Assembly (NCBI RefSeq): GCF_021646545.1
Contig: NZ_JAKIRP010000003.1
Span: 639,667 to 703,666 of the forward strand
Reading direction: 5' to 3'
Length of the DNA stretch: 64,000 nt
From: Chitinophaga filiformis
GTDB taxonomy: Bacteria > Bacteroidota > Bacteroidia > Chitinophagales > Chitinophagaceae
Shown here: piece by piece, positions 63,727 to 64,000 of the stretch
Layout: every line of letters starts with the position of its first letter
Numbering within the stretch: position 1 is the first letter of the stretch
Notes under the pieces: model-generated
Database searches by the model: none
What the model was told of the DNA's origin: nothing
The model's input: the letters and a program-made list of their open reading frames with translations, nothing else
Position numbers and translations under genes: made by a program

Positions 63727-64000
63727 ATCGAGTAGGAAGTAAGGGATTACTTCCCCTACTGTCCTCTCACACCACCGTACGTGCCGTTCGGCATACGGCG
63801 GTTCATTAAACATAAACAGTTTCAGCAAGGCTTTACTATGTCCATCAGACTGGTAAAGCCTTCTTGCTTTAAGTCTGTCTCCTTGTTTCTTTCCTTCCTT
63901 CAAGATGTCGTTCAGCGCTCCCTGATACCCTTTTGCTTCCAGCGTAGCTCTTGCAGGGCAGCTCTCCATTCGGAGTTTTCTGCTTTCTTTACGATCATCC
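63727..64000 (-). mobile_element. Group II intron, 3' end (domains V and VI; cut by window edge)
   Basis: On the minus strand, ACCGCCGTATGCC-gaac-GGCACGTACGGTGGT (63802-63771, with the bulged AC) is a domain V hairpin, and GTAGGGGAAGTAA ... TTACTTCCTAC (down to 63735) is a domain VI with an unpaired A. The element ends CTACTCGAT, as in bacterial group II introns, at 63727. Upstream bases to 64000 belong to domain IV or the ORF end. It lies 16 bp behind the stop of the SirB1-like gene. An 81-codon frame crosses the ribozyme and is an unlikely protein. Confidence 0.85.

Noticed and set aside
63724..63969. 81-residue protein at the right edge
   Set aside because: The frame runs through group II intron domains V and VI, is open by chance and has no protein-like features.

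Overview
The window looks like a chromosome segment of a Bacteroidota bacterium, most likely Chitinophagaceae (Chitinophaga-like). The reasons are promoters of the TTTG / TAnnTTTG type (best example upstream of the SAM riboswitch at 53773-53805), many lineage-typical proteins (DUF4954, DUF2851, SirB1-like transglutaminase, UbiA-type prenyltransferase, TopA without zinc fingers), a class Ia ribonucleotide reductase, and lipoproteins with a short lipobox. Most of it is ordinary housekeeping or metabolic DNA. The accessory material consists of a small ATPase/Toprim-like cassette, a Fic gene, several repeat families and a group II intron entering at the right edge. I saw no rRNA, tRNA or CRISPR array.

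Layout. 1-5300: a partial SET-domain gene, a bestrophin-like channel with an MgtE magnesium transporter, a lipoprotein phosphatase, and glmS. 5324-9480: a left-handed beta-helix protein behind glmS, then a di-haem peroxidase with an MbnP-like protein on the other strand. 9542-12785: a methyltransferase, a secreted cupin, a 20-bp tandem array, and the ATPase/Toprim-like pair with a small upstream gene. 12866-18785: a seven-gene minus-strand operon for L-fucose uptake and oxidative breakdown (symporter, dehydrogenase, lactonase, mutarotase, FAH-type hydrolase, second dehydrogenase, plus a lipoprotein), without an L-fuconate dehydratase. 18901-19620: a VanX-type dipeptidase.

19749-25299: the leucine operon in the order leuC, methyltransferase, leuD, leuB, leuA. 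25517-32000: an alpha-solenoid protein, a 46-bp perfect inverted repeat, a membrane protein, a Gfo/Idh/MocA oxidoreductase, a DUF2314 protein and a two-gene ABC exporter. 32473-35939: nrdB-nrdA after a gene-free stretch of about 470 bp. 36047-43819: an NmrA-like protein, a Fic protein with operator-like palindromes, an acyl-CoA desaturase, TrmH, an AsmA-like protein and an orphan anti-sigma-like protein.

43897-49633: a tripartite RND efflux operon, followed by lipA, an outer-membrane protein, a 600-bp repeat-rich gap and a DUF2851 protein. 53773-56568: a promoter, SAM-I riboswitch and terminator controlling a trans-sulfuration enzyme and homoserine dehydrogenase. 56688-60146: DUF1801, maf, a UbiA prenyltransferase, a KdsC-like phosphatase and a DUF2520 protein. 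60452-64000: topA, a SirB1-like protein and the 3' end of a group II intron (domains V and VI on the minus strand).

The most interesting items are: the ATPase plus compact Toprim-like pair (10858-12377), a candidate undescribed relative of OLD/PARIS-type defence; two long palindromes sharing a core but carrying different, still self-complementary outer arms built from 11-nt modules (27086-27183 and 52133-52248); the MbnP/di-haem peroxidase pair; and a Tam-like methyltransferase inside the leucine operon.
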